DNA of 64,000 nt, taken from positions 124,001 to 188,000 of the forward strand of contig NZ_JABBNU010000005.1 in the NCBI RefSeq assembly GCF_012926615.1, in the 5' to 3' direction. A model generated the notes under the pieces. It saw only the letters and a program-made list of their open reading frames with translations, did no database searches and had not been told where the DNA came from. The translations under genes and the position numbers were made by a program. Each line of letters starts with the position of its first letter. Position 1 is the first letter of the stretch. This DNA is from Marinigracilibium pacificum. GTDB lineage: Bacteria; Bacteroidota; Bacteroidia; Cytophagales; Cyclobacteriaceae. Below, in pieces: positions 18,731 to 27,783 of the stretch.

Positions 18731-20329
18731 ATGAAAAAGTTAATAAGTATATTAATTATTGTTGTCATCGCTTTTGCGTGTGATGACCGTTTGGATGAAC
18801 TGAATACGGATAAAAAGAATCCGGCACAAGTTCCAGCTTCTTCTCTTTTCAGTAATGGATTAAAAAATTCATTTGATATACTGAATAGTATTGATGTAAA
18901 TGAAAATGTATTTAATTTATATATACAGTATTTTACAACAACTACATATCCGGAAGAAACAAGGTATAATCTAACTTCAAGAACTATTCCTGAAAACTTT
19001 TGGTTTGCGATTTATGTAGATGCATTGGCAGACCTTAATGAAGCAAAAAAATTGATAAATGTTGATCTGGAAAGCGAACCACCAAATGCTGCTGAACTCA
19101 ATAATCAATTGGCATTAATCACATTTTTAGAAGCATTTATGTATTCTACTCTTGTGGATGTGTTTGGTAATGTTCCCTATACAGAAGCACTTAACCCTGA
19201 CAACATTACTCCGGCATATGACGATGCTGAATCTATCTATGATGATTTAGTTGCCAGAATAGATGCAGCTTTAAATTCATTGGATATGTCCGAACCTGCT
19301 TTTGGTCCTAATCAGGATATATTGTATCATGACGATCTTTCTCTATGGGTGAAGTTTGCAAATACATTAAAATTCAGAATGGGAATGCGACTAGCTGATT
19401 ATAACTCAACTAAATCACAATCATGGGTAAACAGTGCTTTAGCAGGAGGTGTTTTTGAAAGTAATGCTGATAACGCTGCATTATCGTATCAATCAATAGC
19501 CCCAAATACAAACCCGGTTTATGTTGACCTGGTTTTAAGTGGAAGACAAGACTTCATTCTTGCAGAAACTATTGGTAATAGGTTAAATGAACTTCGAGAC
19601 CCTAGAATTACAGCTTATGTTACTCCTGTGGCATTTGCTTATAAAACCGATGAAAATAGTGTAAAACTAGATTCGACCATTACAAATTCCACTGGCTACT
19701 ATATTGTTTGGGAAGCTGTTGATGGAACTGATTCATTAACCTGGAGAAATGGAACATTTACAGTACGTGCAGCTGATGCTGATAAAAACCCAAGAGTATT
19801 TAAAGGAGGAAAAATAGGAGCCAATAACTCATACGTAATTCATGCTAAGGTTGGCCCTGCTCTTTATGCTAATCCAAGCCTCCCAGGCACTATAATGAGT
19901 TATGCTGAGGTAGAATTCCTCATGGCAGAGTGTGTCGAGAGAGGTGGATATAACGTTACAGGAACTGCAGAAGAACACTATAACGCTGGAATATTGGCTT
20001 CATTCAATCAATGGGGAGTTGACGGTTACGATGATTATATTATGCAGCCTAATGTAGCATATAATACTGCCGCTGGTGACTGGAAAAACAAAATCGGCCG
20101 ACAGTTATGGTTATCACAATATGATATGGGAGTTGAAGCATGGAATTCTTGGAAAAGACTTGACCACGATGCTCCTTATCCTTTAGATGGTGATACTGAA
20201 GTTACAATACCTTATAGATTTACTTATCCTTTAATTGAGGATCAATTAAATGGAGTTAATGTAACTGCTGCTTCTAATGCCATTGGTGGAGATGAAAAGT
20301 ATACGAAAATTTTCTGGGATGTAAATTGA
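18731..20329 (+). CDS. SusD-like nutrient-binding lipoprotein (SusD_2 type)
   Basis: A 532-residue lipoprotein (lipobox Cys17, mature start CDDRLDELNTDKKNP). The LNTDKKNP motif just after the lipid anchor, followed by many helices and a C-terminal RIPYPLxE-like region (here TIPYRFTYPLIEDQLN), is characteristic of the SusD/RagB outer-membrane lipoprotein subfamily that differs from classical SusD. It is the lid of the SusC importer encoded just upstream. A strong terminator follows. Substrate cannot be assigned. Confidence 0.94.
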   Translation: MKKLISILIIVVIAFACDDRLDELNTDKKNPAQVPASSLFSNGLKNSFDILNSIDVNENVFNLYIQYFTTTTYPEETRYNLTSRTIPENFWFAIYVDALADLNEAKKLINVDLESEPPNAAELNNQLALITFLEAFMYSTLVDVFGNVPYTEALNPDNITPAYDDAESIYDDLVARIDAALNSLDMSEPAFGPNQDILYHDDLSLWVKFANTLKFRMGMRLADYNSTKSQSWVNSALAGGVFESNADNAALSYQSIAPNTNPVYVDLVLSGRQDFILAETIGNRLNELRDPRITAYVTPVAFAYKTDENSVKLDSTITNSTGYYIVWEAVDGTDSLTWRNGTFTVRAADADKNPRVFKGGKIGANNSYVIHAKVGPALYANPSLPGTIMSYAEVEFLMAECVERGGYNVTGTAEEHYNAGILASFNQWGVDGYDDYIMQPNVAYNTAAGDWKNKIGRQLWLSQYDMGVEAWNSWKRLDHDAPYPLDGDTEVTIPYRFTYPLIEDQLNGVNVTAASNAIGGDEKYTKIFWDVN

Positions 20330-20351
20330 TTCCAATCAACTTAGGTGTATT

Positions 20352-20383
20352 AACAGCCGGTCTATTGACTGGCTGTTTTTTTT
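20352..20383 (+). terminator. Rho-independent terminator of the second SusC/D operon
   Basis: An 11-bp stem (AACAGCCGGTC at 20352-20362 with 20367-20377, one G-T pair), loop TATT, then eight T residues. Confidence 0.92.
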
Positions 20384-20480
20384 CCAATTTGGTATAATTA
20401 ATAACATAACTAATACTTAAATAAGATTCTTAATGAATAAATAATCGAGTAAATTAAAAGAAATCATCAATACCAAAATT

Positions 20481-21377
20481 ATGTCTATCACCAATGTTAC
20501 CATCGCCGGTGGAGGAACTCTCGGCTCACAAATTTCATGGCAAACTGCATTTAGTGGTTTCAATGTTACTGTTTATGATGCATTTGAATCTGGAATCGAA
20601 CAATGCAAAGACCTTCATCAACGGTATGCTAAAATCTATTTTAAAGATATGAATGCTACCGAACAACAGATTAAAGAAACTCACGAAAGGCTTTCATATA
20701 CTACTAACCTGGCTAATGCAGTAAAAGATGCTGACCTTGTAAATGAATCAATCCCTGAAGACCCAGATATAAAAACCGGATTTTATAAAGAATTGGGAAT
20801 CGTAGCACCCGAAAAGACTATTTTCACAACTAATTCATCAACAACCATACCTAGTATGTATGCCCGGGTTTCCGGAAGACCTGACATGTTTCTGGCATTA
20901 CACTTTGCTAATCAAATTTGGAAAGCAAACATCGGTGAGGTGATGCGTCATGAAGGAACCGACCCAAAAGTATTTGAAACTGTAATACAATTTGCAAAAG
21001 ACATCGGTATGGTACCCATTGTTATCAATAAAGAGCAGCCTGGCTATGTTATTAATTCACTTCTCGTTCCCTTTTTAATAGCTGCAATTGACTTGATGGC
21101 TAATGAAATTGCAACGCCACAAGATATTGATAAAACATGGATGATTGGTATGGGAGGGAAAGTAGGTCCAGCAGCCATAATGGATATGATCGGTATGAAA
21201 ACTGTTTATGATGTTTGTAAACTTATTGATAAAAAAGAAAATACAGAGATCTCAGCAAAGCGGGTTGAATTCATTTATAAAAATTTCATAGAAACTAATA
21301 AAATGGGGTTGATCATCGGTGAAGGTATTTATAAATATCCCAATCCGGAATTTATGAATGAAGGATTCCTCAAATAA
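20481..21377 (+). CDS. 3-hydroxyacyl-CoA dehydrogenase (NAD-dependent)
   Basis: A 298-residue cytosolic enzyme that oxidises 3-hydroxyacyl-CoA (for example 3-hydroxybutyryl-CoA) to the 3-oxo form or the reverse. The Rossmann loop is GGGTLG at 10-15. Family landmarks are the Glu89 region (NESIPED), TNSS at 117-120 and the catalytic His141. The usual HFFNP after the catalytic His is HFANQI here, so this is a divergent branch and substrate range may differ. The C-terminal helical dimerisation domain is present (GPAAIMDMIGMKTVYDV). It is monocistronic, with a 103-base gap after the terminator and 301 empty bases after it. Confidence 0.88.
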   Translation: MSITNVTIAGGGTLGSQISWQTAFSGFNVTVYDAFESGIEQCKDLHQRYAKIYFKDMNATEQQIKETHERLSYTTNLANAVKDADLVNESIPEDPDIKTGFYKELGIVAPEKTIFTTNSSTTIPSMYARVSGRPDMFLALHFANQIWKANIGEVMRHEGTDPKVFETVIQFAKDIGMVPIVINKEQPGYVINSLLVPFLIAAIDLMANEIATPQDIDKTWMIGMGGKVGPAAIMDMIGMKTVYDVCKLIDKKENTEISAKRVEFIYKNFIETNKMGLIIGEGIYKYPNPEFMNEGFLK

Positions 21378-21678
21378 GAAGCAGGTATTATTCAATCATT
21401 ACTGATTATACAGAAAAAACCTTACACAAAATTGAAGAGGTATTTTACTAAAATCACAATTTATATAACATATCATTCAGTATTCTAATCAATTAAATAT
21501 GTGCAGAATATAAAATTTACAGGCTTAGAACATCCAAATAGCTTCCAATTAAAGTTAAAATAACACACTAATCACAATATACCGATAGGGCATTCCACCC
21601 TTCCCTATTACATCTTATGGAAATTTTATCAGCTCTTTATGAAATTACAGTATATTTTTTAACATAACATTCAATCAG
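21378..21678. other. Intergenic region with no gene
   Basis: About 300 AT-rich bases between the dehydrogenase and the STAS-like gene. I see no ORF, hairpin with T tract or RNA-like structure. TATATTTT at 21651-21658 resembles a -7 element for the downstream gene but lacks a well-spaced TTTG. Confidence 0.5.
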
Positions 21679-22089
21679 ATGAAACTACTTTTTGAACACG
21701 AAAAAGCTAACCTGTATTTTAATCAGGAAACCAATTCAATAGAATTGATCTGGAAAAAAATGCAGGATGCAGAAACCTACAAAATCTTATTTATAAAAGG
21801 TATTGATTTTTTAAAGGAATATGGCGCAACTGGCTGGCTTTCTGACATTACACATGAGGGAGTGGTAGGCCCGAATTCAGCAAAATGGCTTCAGGATGAA
21901 GCATTACCCCAAGCTATAAAGTATGGGTTGAAAAGAATTGCAGTAGTGATGAACTCAGATATTTTTAAGAAAGTCTATATAGACAAAATTGATAAAAAGA
22001 CCGAAAATAAAATGATGAATCACTTTGGTAACATTGAAGATGCTCGAAACTGGCTGTTGTTATCAAATACTGAATTACAAGAGTCTTAA
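21679..22089 (+). CDS. STAS/SpoIIAA-like cytosolic protein
   Basis: A 136-residue soluble protein with alternating beta strands and helices. NSIELIWKKMQDAETYKILFIKGIDFLKEYGATGWLSDITHE followed by a helix and a VVMNSDIFKKVY strand resembles the STAS/SpoIIAA-like fold that is common as single-domain proteins in marine Bacteroidota. There is no conserved phospho-acceptor serine that I can point to. Genes on both sides are unrelated, so no pathway is suggested. The family call is moderate and no function is claimed. Confidence 0.6.
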   Translation: MKLLFEHEKANLYFNQETNSIELIWKKMQDAETYKILFIKGIDFLKEYGATGWLSDITHEGVVGPNSAKWLQDEALPQAIKYGLKRIAVVMNSDIFKKVYIDKIDKKTENKMMNHFGNIEDARNWLLLSNTELQES

Positions 22090-22216
22090 AAATTATATAT
22101 AACTCTAAATTTAAAAAAACAGACTCAGGCTAATTTTTTTCTAAAAAAACCTATATTTTAACTTAATATCATTACAATATTAGCCATTTATTAGGTAATT
22201 TATATGTAGATCGTTC

Positions 22217-22247
22217 ATTGTCGGCTTTTTAATGGATGTTAAATTTT
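22217..22247 (+). promoter_or_regulatory. Probable Bacteroidota promoter for the membrane protein at 22270
   Basis: ATTG at 22217-22220, 19 bases, then TAAATTTT at 22240-22247; each element has one mismatch from TTTG and TAnnTTTG. The start codon lies 22 bases downstream. Confidence 0.4.
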
Positions 22248-22269
22248 TCATAACATTTTACTTAAAGCC

Positions 22270-22992
22270 ATGGGTAAACTTCTACGTTATATTATTACTA
22301 TTCTGCTTTTGATTATTATCGTATGCAGTATTCTTTATTTTATAAATAAAGATTTATTTTTAAAGTATACAAATGAGGATGGGCTAATAGAGAATTTGAC
22401 TGCCGGAGTCTGTTTCTTTTTTTCTGTTTTCTTACTAATACGATATATAAAAGCTTCTAAAAACAGATCCACAAGCTGGAAAATTGTAAACATCCTAATG
22501 ATATTGGGCCTATTCTTCGTCTTTGGTGAAGAAATATCCTGGGGCCAGCGTATCTTTGATATTGAGTCGAATGAATTCTTCCTGGAAAACAACAAACAAC
22601 AAGAAACCAACCTTCATAATCTGAAAGTACTTGGTATAGGTGTCAATAAGCTAATATTTGGCAAGCTACTTACCCTCATTTTTGGATTTTATTTCCTTTT
22701 TGGATACGTTTTATACAAAAAAGTCCCATCCATTAAAAAAATTGTTAATGATTTGGGAATTCCAATCCCTAAGGCCTCACAAACTGCTGTTCTACTTGGT
22801 GTTACAGCCTTGATTATGACTGTACCTGATTCAAATAAATGGGAGCTTTGGGAACTGATGCTCAGTGTCATTCTCCTTTGGGCATTTATTGATCCATATA
22901 ATGAAGATGAAAAGCTTTTCTACATGAAAAAAGAATTGAAAATTAAAAACAGACTTAAAATATATCCACCAACCACAATAAAAGTACCTTGA
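22270..22992 (+). CDS. Multi-pass membrane protein with GEEISWGQR motif, unknown function
   Basis: A 240-residue integral membrane protein with about six hydrophobic segments (around 5-25, 42-60, 73-88, 125-149, 172-186, 192-206). The striking feature is a set of charged and polar residues next to membrane segments: ENLTA (41-45), GEEISWGQR (86-94) and NKQQETNLHN (108-117). I have the impression that this combination recurs in uncharacterised bacterial membrane proteins, but I cannot name the family. Two adjacent Glu, Arg, His and Asn lined up like this suggest an intramembrane active or binding site; the resemblance to the EExxxR of CAAX proteases is only superficial. Confidence 0.75.
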   Translation: MGKLLRYIITILLLIIIVCSILYFINKDLFLKYTNEDGLIENLTAGVCFFFSVFLLIRYIKASKNRSTSWKIVNILMILGLFFVFGEEISWGQRIFDIESNEFFLENNKQQETNLHNLKVLGIGVNKLIFGKLLTLIFGFYFLFGYVLYKKVPSIKKIVNDLGIPIPKASQTAVLLGVTALIMTVPDSNKWELWELMLSVILLWAFIDPYNEDEKLFYMKKELKIKNRLKIYPPTTIKVP

Positions 22993-23147
22993 ATGTTTAA
23001 TTTAGTTATGTATTAAAACTGAAACTAATTATTGTTTCGCATCATGATAGGTGGAATAAATTAGCATATTGTGGCATTATGAAACCTGAATTAATTACCA
23101 GAATTATATGGAAATATCTGTTATTCTCATTTGACTATAATACACTT

Positions 23148-23498
23148 CTAATCTTTATATATCCACCACCCGATATATACTAATAATACCTGTATTGGGG
23201 CACGTATATAGGCTGCTAATCTTGAACCAATAGCAGGTTCTTCTCTTACCATATCCCAAATGTGAAGAGGGAAAAATATAATCATGAGGACACAAAACGC
23301 CAGTCCTCCAAATTTTCGATATGGAGAAAATAAGAGGGACAAGCCAATAAGAATTTCTATTACTCCAGAAGAAACGTTCGCAAATAATTCCGGAATAAAT
23401 GGAGGGATCATTTCCGAATAAATCTCCGGGTTCATAAAATGATTAATCCCTGCGATAACCATAATAATTCCAAACAATAATGAAATGGCATTTTTCAT
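23148..23498 (-). CDS. DoxX-family membrane protein
   Basis: A 116-residue protein with four transmembrane helices. The opening GIIMVIAGINHFMNPEIY and the SGVIEILIGLSLLF helix are typical of the DoxX/DUF417-like group of small quinone-associated or redox membrane proteins. It follows the SH3-metallo-beta-lactamase-fold gene on the same strand after 27 bases, so the two could share a transcript. Function in this organism is not known. Confidence 0.8.
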   Translation of the reverse strand: MKNAISLLFGIIMVIAGINHFMNPEIYSEMIPPFIPELFANVSSGVIEILIGLSLLFSPYRKFGGLAFCVLMIIFFPLHIWDMVREEPAIGSRLAAYIRAPIQVLLVYIGWWIYKD

Positions 23499-23525
23499 AA
23501 AACAAACTCAATAGCATATTAACTA

Positions 23526-24779
23526 TTATCCATCTAGTAGCTCAAATTGTTTTGAAGACATTGAATATTTATATTTTAATAAATTCCATTTCCCCATTTT
23601 ATCTGGTGAATCCATTTCTGTTGCCAAAACCAGATTATGGCCGTCTGTCCTGAGGTTTATCATTCCATACTTTGTTATTACAGAATCTATCTCCTTCCTA
23701 GCCTTTAATTTTACCGCTTTTAATACTTTCAGTTCATTTTCATCGCTTTCATTTTGTATTGAATTATCTACTTCAATAATTTTCTCCAATCTTGATTGAA
23801 TATAATTCTTCTTACCCTTGTTAAATTCTTCTTTTAAATGAGCAAGATCTGAAGTCAACACCACTTTTGACTCTTCATTAATTGAATCTATGATATTCTG
23901 AAATTCACTCAGATCATCATTATTTCCCGCTGTCGAAATAATTACAATACGGTTTTTAAAAAATTCTTTAAATATCTTCAAAGAAAATTCCTTACTAATG
24001 GATTTAAAGTGAACAACATCATACCCTTCCTTATTCATGTTTTCTTTAGGATTCTCTGTTAACAGTATTCGAATTTTACCATATTCAATACTCAGGTTGA
24101 CAGAAAATTTATCTTTGGATTTCTCCACATTTAAGATAAACCCCTTTTCGTCTTGCTCTTTGTAAAGGGTATCAACTTCAGATAAAGTATCAATAATGTC
24201 TATTTGAGAGTTATTACTTTTTGCATCATCCACAATCTTTTTTAGAACATCATTGGCTTTTTCTTCAAATGACTTATCAAAAAAGAGCTTATCAAATTCT
24301 AGATCATTATTGTTTAACAAATGCCTTAACCCACCAAAATTATGCTTATTGGCATTTGAGATAATAGCAGATATCTTTCCATCCAGCTTTTCCTTCCTGT
24401 ATAAGTCATATCTCCAAAACAAATAATGATTGAAATTTCCTGAATCACCTGCATCAATAACAAAACTTTTTCCGGAAGGTGTAATAACATGACAACCATC
24501 TCCCCTCCCCCCATCAATAAAATTCATTTCTAATACAGCATTCTTTTGAATCTCATCAACTTTAACCCATCCAGATGTGTTTCGGCATCGAGCTCTAATT
24601 CTTCCATTAATAATTTCAGTGTCCAGAATTAATATTTCATCTCCAAATAACAGATGGTTCCTCCATTCTTCGGCATCTGAGTATCGATATAATTTGATTG
24701 ATGGAAAACTAGCATAAGTATATTTATAGCTATAATCACCAAGAATATAGTTTTCATCTGACAAATGTTCCTCAGCCAT
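23526..24779 (-). CDS. SH3 plus metallo-beta-lactamase-fold protein with a lost metal site
   Basis: A 417-residue protein without a signal peptide. Residues about 45-80 form a bacterial SH3-like domain (GDEILILDTEIINGRIRARC, GWVKVDEI). From about 82 it has the ComEC/Rec2-like metallo-beta-lactamase fold: DGGRGDGCHVITPSGKSFVIDAG is the opening strand pair, and ISNANKHNFGGL is the place where active enzymes have HxHxDH-GG. Here the motif reads NANKHN at 142-147, so all four metal-binding positions are changed. Later the fold continues (KVVLTSDL near 320). It should therefore be a non-catalytic binding or scaffold protein, unless metal is held in another way. A DoxX gene follows after 27 bases. 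Confidence 0.78.
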   Translation of the reverse strand: MAEEHLSDENYILGDYSYKYTYASFPSIKLYRYSDAEEWRNHLLFGDEILILDTEIINGRIRARCRNTSGWVKVDEIQKNAVLEMNFIDGGRGDGCHVITPSGKSFVIDAGDSGNFNHYLFWRYDLYRKEKLDGKISAIISNANKHNFGGLRHLLNNNDLEFDKLFFDKSFEEKANDVLKKIVDDAKSNNSQIDIIDTLSEVDTLYKEQDEKGFILNVEKSKDKFSVNLSIEYGKIRILLTENPKENMNKEGYDVVHFKSISKEFSLKIFKEFFKNRIVIISTAGNNDDLSEFQNIIDSINEESKVVLTSDLAHLKEEFNKGKKNYIQSRLEKIIEVDNSIQNESDENELKVLKAVKLKARKEIDSVITKYGMINLRTDGHNLVLATEMDSPDKMGKWNLLKYKYSMSSKQFELLDG

Positions 24780-24972
24780 AAAATCGAATTTAGGTTATAA
24801 AATAATTTGCAGGCAGATGTAAAATCTCTTCTTATAATATAAGCTTATTAAAACTTTTAACACAGTTTTTCGACCATAGAAATTTCACTTTTCACCAAAG
24901 AGAAAACCCATTTTTATAAACAATCAAGCTTATTTTTCGTATATTTTACTAAACACACTAACATTAAATGCT

Positions 24973-25182
24973 ATGGACATCAAAGAAAAAGCTAAAGGTC
25001 AATTAGAGAAGCGAGTTTTAGATATTGAGAACTTCATTGCAAAAAAAGGAGTTGGATCATCTTATCTAAATAAAGCTCATAGAATTCAACGAAATGTTAA
25101 TTTAGCTATAGCTGCAGGTGCTATTCTCACAATTGCAGGTGTAACAATATGGTCTTTATGGACAAGACATGAAGATGCTTAA
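24973..25182 (+). CDS. Small single-helix membrane protein (69 aa)
   Basis: A 69-residue protein with a charged, probably helical cytoplasmic N-terminal half (KAKGQLEKRVLDIENFI) and one transmembrane segment at about 44-64 (LAIAAGAILTIAGVTIWSLW) followed by a short TRHEDA tail. No signal peptidase site. It is divergent from the SH3-MBL gene upstream and convergent with the archaemetzincin gene 10 bases away. I do not recognise the family; reading-frame quality and a clean ATG support a real gene. Confidence 0.6.
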   Translation: MDIKEKAKGQLEKRVLDIENFIAKKGVGSSYLNKAHRIQRNVNLAIAAGAILTIAGVTIWSLWTRHEDA

Positions 25183-25191
25183 TTTATAAAT

Positions 25192-26112
25192 TTATATTAA
25201 TTTATTGAGAGTAATCAAATCCTTTTGTACAAGCTCCAAATCATTATTCATATTGTGGCTTTTGAAAAAAGCTTCCATTCCTTTTAGTCTTTCATATACA
25301 TCATGTTGAAAGGTATACATCAACTTTGAATTACATATAGAACATAATCTATTAGGCCTGTTTTCCATTTCTACAAGACTATTAGCCCCATTCATAATAC
25401 ATAAATTTTCAACACAATGCTTCATCATTAACATGTGGTTGATTTCATGCGTTGAGGTTTTTATAATCCTGTTCAGTACCAATTCAAAATCATCAGGGTT
25501 TAAAACTTCATCAACATATCTGTTAAATGAACAAACACCGACTTGCTTTTCATAATTCGCCAGTCCAAATACATAGTTCCATGATTTTTTGGGATATAAG
25601 TCTCTATTTGTTATTGCCAGATGTGCAATTCCATCGTTAAACTTATCTTTCTCCAGAATCTCGTATAAAATATGAGGCGCATGAATTTGATGATTCCCTC
25701 CATGGATCCTTTTAGAATTATCTGGAACCGATTCTAATGACTTTGTAGCCAATAAACTTACTTTTGCCGGATAGTATAATTTAAGATATTCGACGGTCTC
25801 ATTTATTAATTGATTTTCCAGAGAATCAAAGTCTCCGAGTGGCTGAATATAGATCACATTAGAATTTTCATCCCGATGGGTGATACTATTTATATACGAA
25901 TTTAAATCCTGATGACCTTCCTTATAATAATACCTCCATTCACCAGCCAATGGTTCTTTAAGCTTTATATCATTCTTTGATAGTTGGTGAGTAATCTCTA
26001 GCTTATTATGGACAATCCCAGCCTTATTAGATTTCCCCTTTGAATCATCAATACTGCATGAAATCAAAAAAAATAATGAAATCCCAATAATATAGTTGTT
26101 CAATCTATTCAT
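25192..26112 (-). CDS. Archaemetzincin-like zinc protease lipoprotein
   Basis: A 306-residue lipoprotein (lipobox Cys19). The zinc site is HEINHMLMMKHC with His222, Glu223, His226 and His232, followed by Cys233, Cys238 and CSIC (Cys257, Cys260). This HExxHxxxxxHC-x4-C-x18-CxxC array is the archaemetzincin (AMZ, M54) signature, in which the four Cys bind a second structural zinc. AITNRDLYP and VFGLANYEKQVGV upstream are also family-typical. Two oddities: a lipid anchor on a family that is usually cytosolic, and Met229 in place of the glycine of the metzincin HExxHxxGxxH consensus. Substrates are unknown. Confidence 0.85.
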   Translation of the reverse strand: MNRLNNYIIGISLFFLISCSIDDSKGKSNKAGIVHNKLEITHQLSKNDIKLKEPLAGEWRYYYKEGHQDLNSYINSITHRDENSNVIYIQPLGDFDSLENQLINETVEYLKLYYPAKVSLLATKSLESVPDNSKRIHGGNHQIHAPHILYEILEKDKFNDGIAHLAITNRDLYPKKSWNYVFGLANYEKQVGVCSFNRYVDEVLNPDDFELVLNRIIKTSTHEINHMLMMKHCVENLCIMNGANSLVEMENRPNRLCSICNSKLMYTFQHDVYERLKGMEAFFKSHNMNNDLELVQKDLITLNKLI

Positions 26113-26229
26113 AAAAAAATAATCAATGCAATATCGATTTCAAATTAATTTCAGTTCTCTAAAATCATAAAAAATCCCAAACAATAAAAGGCATGATTAT
26201 TGTAAATAATCTAGTAAATCTATTTCATT

Positions 26230-26631
26230 ATGAAACCTTACTTGTTATTACTTGCAGTACTTATTATTTCAAGTTGTTCGAAATCTCAAAACACTCCGGA
26301 AATAAATAGACAAATCATAGGAACTTGGGTTTGGGTACAATCTTCCGGTGGTATTGATGGAAGAGTTGACACCCCGGAGAAAAATGGACATGATATCCTT
26401 TTAGAGATTTCTGAAACTAAGATTAAAACCTTCATCAATGATAATATCGAAAGTATACAGGATTATCATATTTCTATAGAAGAAGTAATGGAGGGAGGAA
26501 CCAAAGAGGTCATTATTTACGATGATGGTAACTATCAAAAACAATCAATTTATTTTAAAGGTGACTCTTTAATTCTAATAGATCAATGTATTGACTGCTT
26601 CAATCATGTTTACAAAAAGAACACAAACTAA
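26230..26631 (+). CDS. Small lipocalin-like lipoprotein
   Basis: A 133-residue lipoprotein (lipobox Cys16). After the anchor, IIGTWVWVQSSGG is the GxW motif that opens lipocalin-like barrels, followed by a run of short strands and a closing CIDCFNHVY strand. Such small Bacteroidota proteins are usually annotated as lipocalin-like. It is divergent from the archaemetzincin gene (117-base shared promoter region) and precedes a serine hydrolase gene by 68 bases. Ligand and role are not indicated. Confidence 0.7.
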   Translation: MKPYLLLLAVLIISSCSKSQNTPEINRQIIGTWVWVQSSGGIDGRVDTPEKNGHDILLEISETKIKTFINDNIESIQDYHISIEEVMEGGTKEVIIYDDGNYQKQSIYFKGDSLILIDQCIDCFNHVYKKNTN

Positions 26632-26699
26632 ATCCAGCCATATATCAACCAAATTGAATGCGTAGTATTTGTTACTGCGCTTTTTTTATATTTTGCAAA

Positions 26700-27767
26700 A
26701 TGACTAAATTCAATACAGCTTTATTTGTTTCGATTTCATTATTATACACTAATATCACAGCACAATCATTTAATGAATTTGAATATGCGTCACCAAGTCA
26801 AAAAGGCTTTTCTGAAGCTAAACTTGACTCTCTGTCCCACTTTTTAGAATCTGCAGGTTCATCATCTCTACTTATTCTTGTAGATGGGAAAATAGTATAT
26901 GAGTTTGGAGACACAAAAAAGGTTCACACAATTCACTCCATTAGAAAAGCAATGCTAAATTCTCTATATGGTATTGCAATTAGTGAAGGGATTATCGACA
27001 CCACAGAAACTTTAGAAGAACTGGGTATTGATGACATACCTCCAAATTTAACTAAAGAGGAAAAACAAGCAACTGTTGCAGATCTACTTAAATCCAGATC
27101 TGGAGTTTATCATAATGCTGCGGCCGTTTCAGAAGGTATGCTAGCAAGAAAACCAGAAAGGGGTTCGCATAAACAAGGTGAATTCTATTACTATAACAAC
27201 TGGGACTTTAATGTATTGGGATATATCCTTGAAAAAAAGACTGGTGCAAAAATATTTGATCTGTTTCTTGATCAAATAGCTAATCCAATAGGAATGGAAT
27301 ATTATCATAGTCGATACGACTCAATTGATGGAGAGTCTGAGGAATTTAGATTCCCGGACACAGATGGCTTTTATCAGTTTGAAAAAAGCAAATCATTATT
27401 CCCTGCATATCATTTTAGGCTTTCAACCAGGGACATGGCCCGGTATGGACAACTATATTTAAACAATGGTAATTGGAATGGTATTCAAATAATTCCGAAA
27501 GACTGGATTGAAGCAAGCACACAACCAATCTCAGTTTATGACCAAAATTATGGTATTGCCTACGGAATGCTGTGGTCTGTATTAATGGAAAATGAATCCA
27601 GAAAAACCAGATCATTTTTTCATACAGGCACAGGAGTTCATATGCTTGCTATTTACCCTGAAAGCAATATGGTTTTAGTTCACAGGGTTGACACTGAAAA
27701 AGATTACTCTTTTCATCAGGGGCATTTTTATAAAATGATTAATATGGTCTGGGATGCTAAAAATTAA
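26700..27767 (+). CDS. Exported serine hydrolase of the beta-lactamase/esterase fold
   Basis: I start this gene at the ATG at 26700, because it gives a clean signal peptide (MTKFNTALFV to TNITAQS); the upstream ATG at 26658 adds a Cys-rich stretch with no purpose. The 355-residue product is a class C beta-lactamase/penicillin-binding-type hydrolase: SIRK at 80-83 is the SxxK nucleophile motif, YYNNW in the middle is the YxN motif and HTG near the C-terminus replaces KTG. HTG and the ANPIGM segment are common in esterases and D-aminopeptidase-like members, so true beta-lactamase activity is not implied. Probably periplasmic. Confidence 0.85.
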   Translation: MTKFNTALFVSISLLYTNITAQSFNEFEYASPSQKGFSEAKLDSLSHFLESAGSSSLLILVDGKIVYEFGDTKKVHTIHSIRKAMLNSLYGIAISEGIIDTTETLEELGIDDIPPNLTKEEKQATVADLLKSRSGVYHNAAAVSEGMLARKPERGSHKQGEFYYYNNWDFNVLGYILEKKTGAKIFDLFLDQIANPIGMEYYHSRYDSIDGESEEFRFPDTDGFYQFEKSKSLFPAYHFRLSTRDMARYGQLYLNNGNWNGIQIIPKDWIEASTQPISVYDQNYGIAYGMLWSVLMENESRKTRSFFHTGTGVHMLAIYPESNMVLVHRVDTEKDYSFHQGHFYKMINMVWDAKN

Positions 27768-27783
27768 TTCCACAAATTAAACT

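Noticed and set aside
23526-24779. Reading the SH3-MBL protein as an active ComEC-type nuclease
   Set aside because: The four metal positions (NANKHN) are all replaced, so the catalytic claim is not supported.
26658-26699. Upstream ATG for the serine hydrolase
   Set aside because: It adds a Cys-rich stretch in front of the signal peptide; the ATG at 26700 gives a normal exported start.
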